Position numbers and translations under genes: made by a program
Assembly (NCBI GenBank): GCA_002418465.1
Contig: DIEE01000123.1
Coordinates: 1 to 15,418 of the forward strand
Length of the DNA stretch: 15,418 nt
Direction: 5' to 3'
Source of the DNA: Pseudomonas sp. UBA5782
GTDB lineage: Bacteria > Pseudomonadota > Gammaproteobacteria > Pseudomonadales > Pseudomonadaceae
Part shown: piece after piece, positions 15,190 through 15,418 of the stretch
How the letters are laid out: each line of letters starts with the position of its first letter
Position numbering within the stretch: the first letter of the stretch is position 1
Notes under the pieces: generated by a model
Databases searched by the model: none
Told to the model about the DNA's origin: nothing
Seen by the model: only the letters and a program-made list of their open reading frames with translations

Positions 15190-15418
15190 GTCGGCGGTTC
15201 GTCTTCGCTGGGCGCCGGGCTGTAGACCCGTGGCGCGCTGTGTTGGGGCAGGTGGATCAGATTCAGGTTGTGCCGCCGCGCCCACTGCACGGCGAGGCCG
15301 GTGGGCGAAGAGAAACTGACCAGGCTGTGCAAGCCGGCGCGCAGCGCCTTGTGGATCAGCTCCAGGCTGCAGCGGCTGGTGACGATGGCCACGCCGCCGG
15401 CGCTGGCGATGCCCTGGC
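15186..15418 (-). CDS. fdhD: FdhD, formate dehydrogenase accessory sulfurtransferase (3' end)
   Basis: The C-terminal ~76 residues of FdhD, entering from the right edge with its start outside the window. Marks are VTSRCSLELIHKALRAG, then SFSSPTGLAVQWARRHNLNLIHL, both typical of the FdhD C-terminus. FdhD takes sulfur from the cysteine desulfurase IscS and places it on the bis-MGD molybdenum cofactor, which is needed for formate-dehydrogenase-type enzymes to work. Its sulfur-carrying Cys pair is upstream and not visible. The stop overlaps the start of the oxidoreductase gene by 4 bp, strong evidence that this oxidoreductase is its client. An internal GTG at 15392 is not taken as the start because homology continues upstream of it. 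Confidence 0.93.
   Translation of the reverse strand, partial: QGIASAGGVAIVTSRCSLELIHKALRAGLHSLVSFSSPTGLAVQWARRHNLNLIHLPQHSAPRVYSPAPSEDEPPT

Noticed and set aside
12850..15225. Plus-strand frame of 791 residues over the molybdopterin oxidoreductase
   Set aside because: The minus strand carries an unmistakable YdeP/FdhF protein; the plus-strand product has shadow-type composition.

Overview
The window is about 15.4 kb of GC-rich (roughly two-thirds G+C by eye), densely packed bacterial chromosome. Gene content, codon use and protein sequences point to a Pseudomonas (Gammaproteobacteria), closer to the P. aeruginosa/P. mendocina/P. alcaligenes side than to an enteric. I see no integrase, transposase, phage gene, CRISPR array, tRNA or rRNA. 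It reads as ordinary core or conserved-accessory chromosome.

Layout. (1) 1-1834, plus strand: the 3' end of a CHAD-domain protein, an FMN nitroreductase-family protein with a clear intrinsic terminator, and a short HPF/RaiA-type ribosome-associated protein. (2) 1915-3196, minus strand: two tandem, diverged paralogues of a small membrane-anchored protein that I cannot assign to a family. (3) 3197-3551: a 355-bp divergent control region with an operator-like palindrome and a weak sigma70-like promoter. (4) 3552-8269, plus strand: a four-gene operon of 3-hydroxyacyl-CoA dehydrogenase, large acyl-CoA dehydrogenase, iron-containing alcohol dehydrogenase and hotdog thioesterase. This gene order resembles, from memory, the P. 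putida KT2440 PP_2047-PP_2050 cluster linked to diol/alcohol oxidation and beta-oxidation, but the neighbouring LysR regulator and thiolase of that cluster are absent here. (5) 8347-9443, plus strand: a TerC/YgdQ-type membrane protein and a small secreted proline-rich protein. (6) 9444-9797: a gene-free stretch with a cluster of DnaA-box-like 9-mers and a large perfect REP/BIME-like palindrome. (7) 9798-11529, minus strand: three genes with 1- to 4-bp overlaps, in transcription order low-specificity L-threonine aldolase, VOC/glyoxalase-like protein and NIPSNAP-family protein. (8) 11622-12766, plus strand: a TraX-family membrane protein and a small periplasmic four-cysteine protein, closed by a strong hairpin shared with the convergent gene. 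(9) 12868-15418, minus strand: a YdeP/FdhF-type molybdopterin oxidoreductase overlapping by 4 bp the upstream fdhD (cut by the window edge), whose product is expected to activate the oxidoreductase's molybdenum cofactor.

How the genes work together. The 3552-8269 operon supplies alcohol oxidation, acyl-CoA desaturation, 3-hydroxyacyl-CoA oxidation and CoA release, but no hydratase, thiolase or CoA ligase, so it must draw on enzymes encoded elsewhere. fdhD and the oxidoreductase form an enzyme-plus-maturase pair. The least explained items are the tandem membrane-anchored paralogues, the DnaA-box-like cluster with the adjacent palindrome, and the small periplasmic cysteine protein. I found no convincing wholly new multi-gene system.
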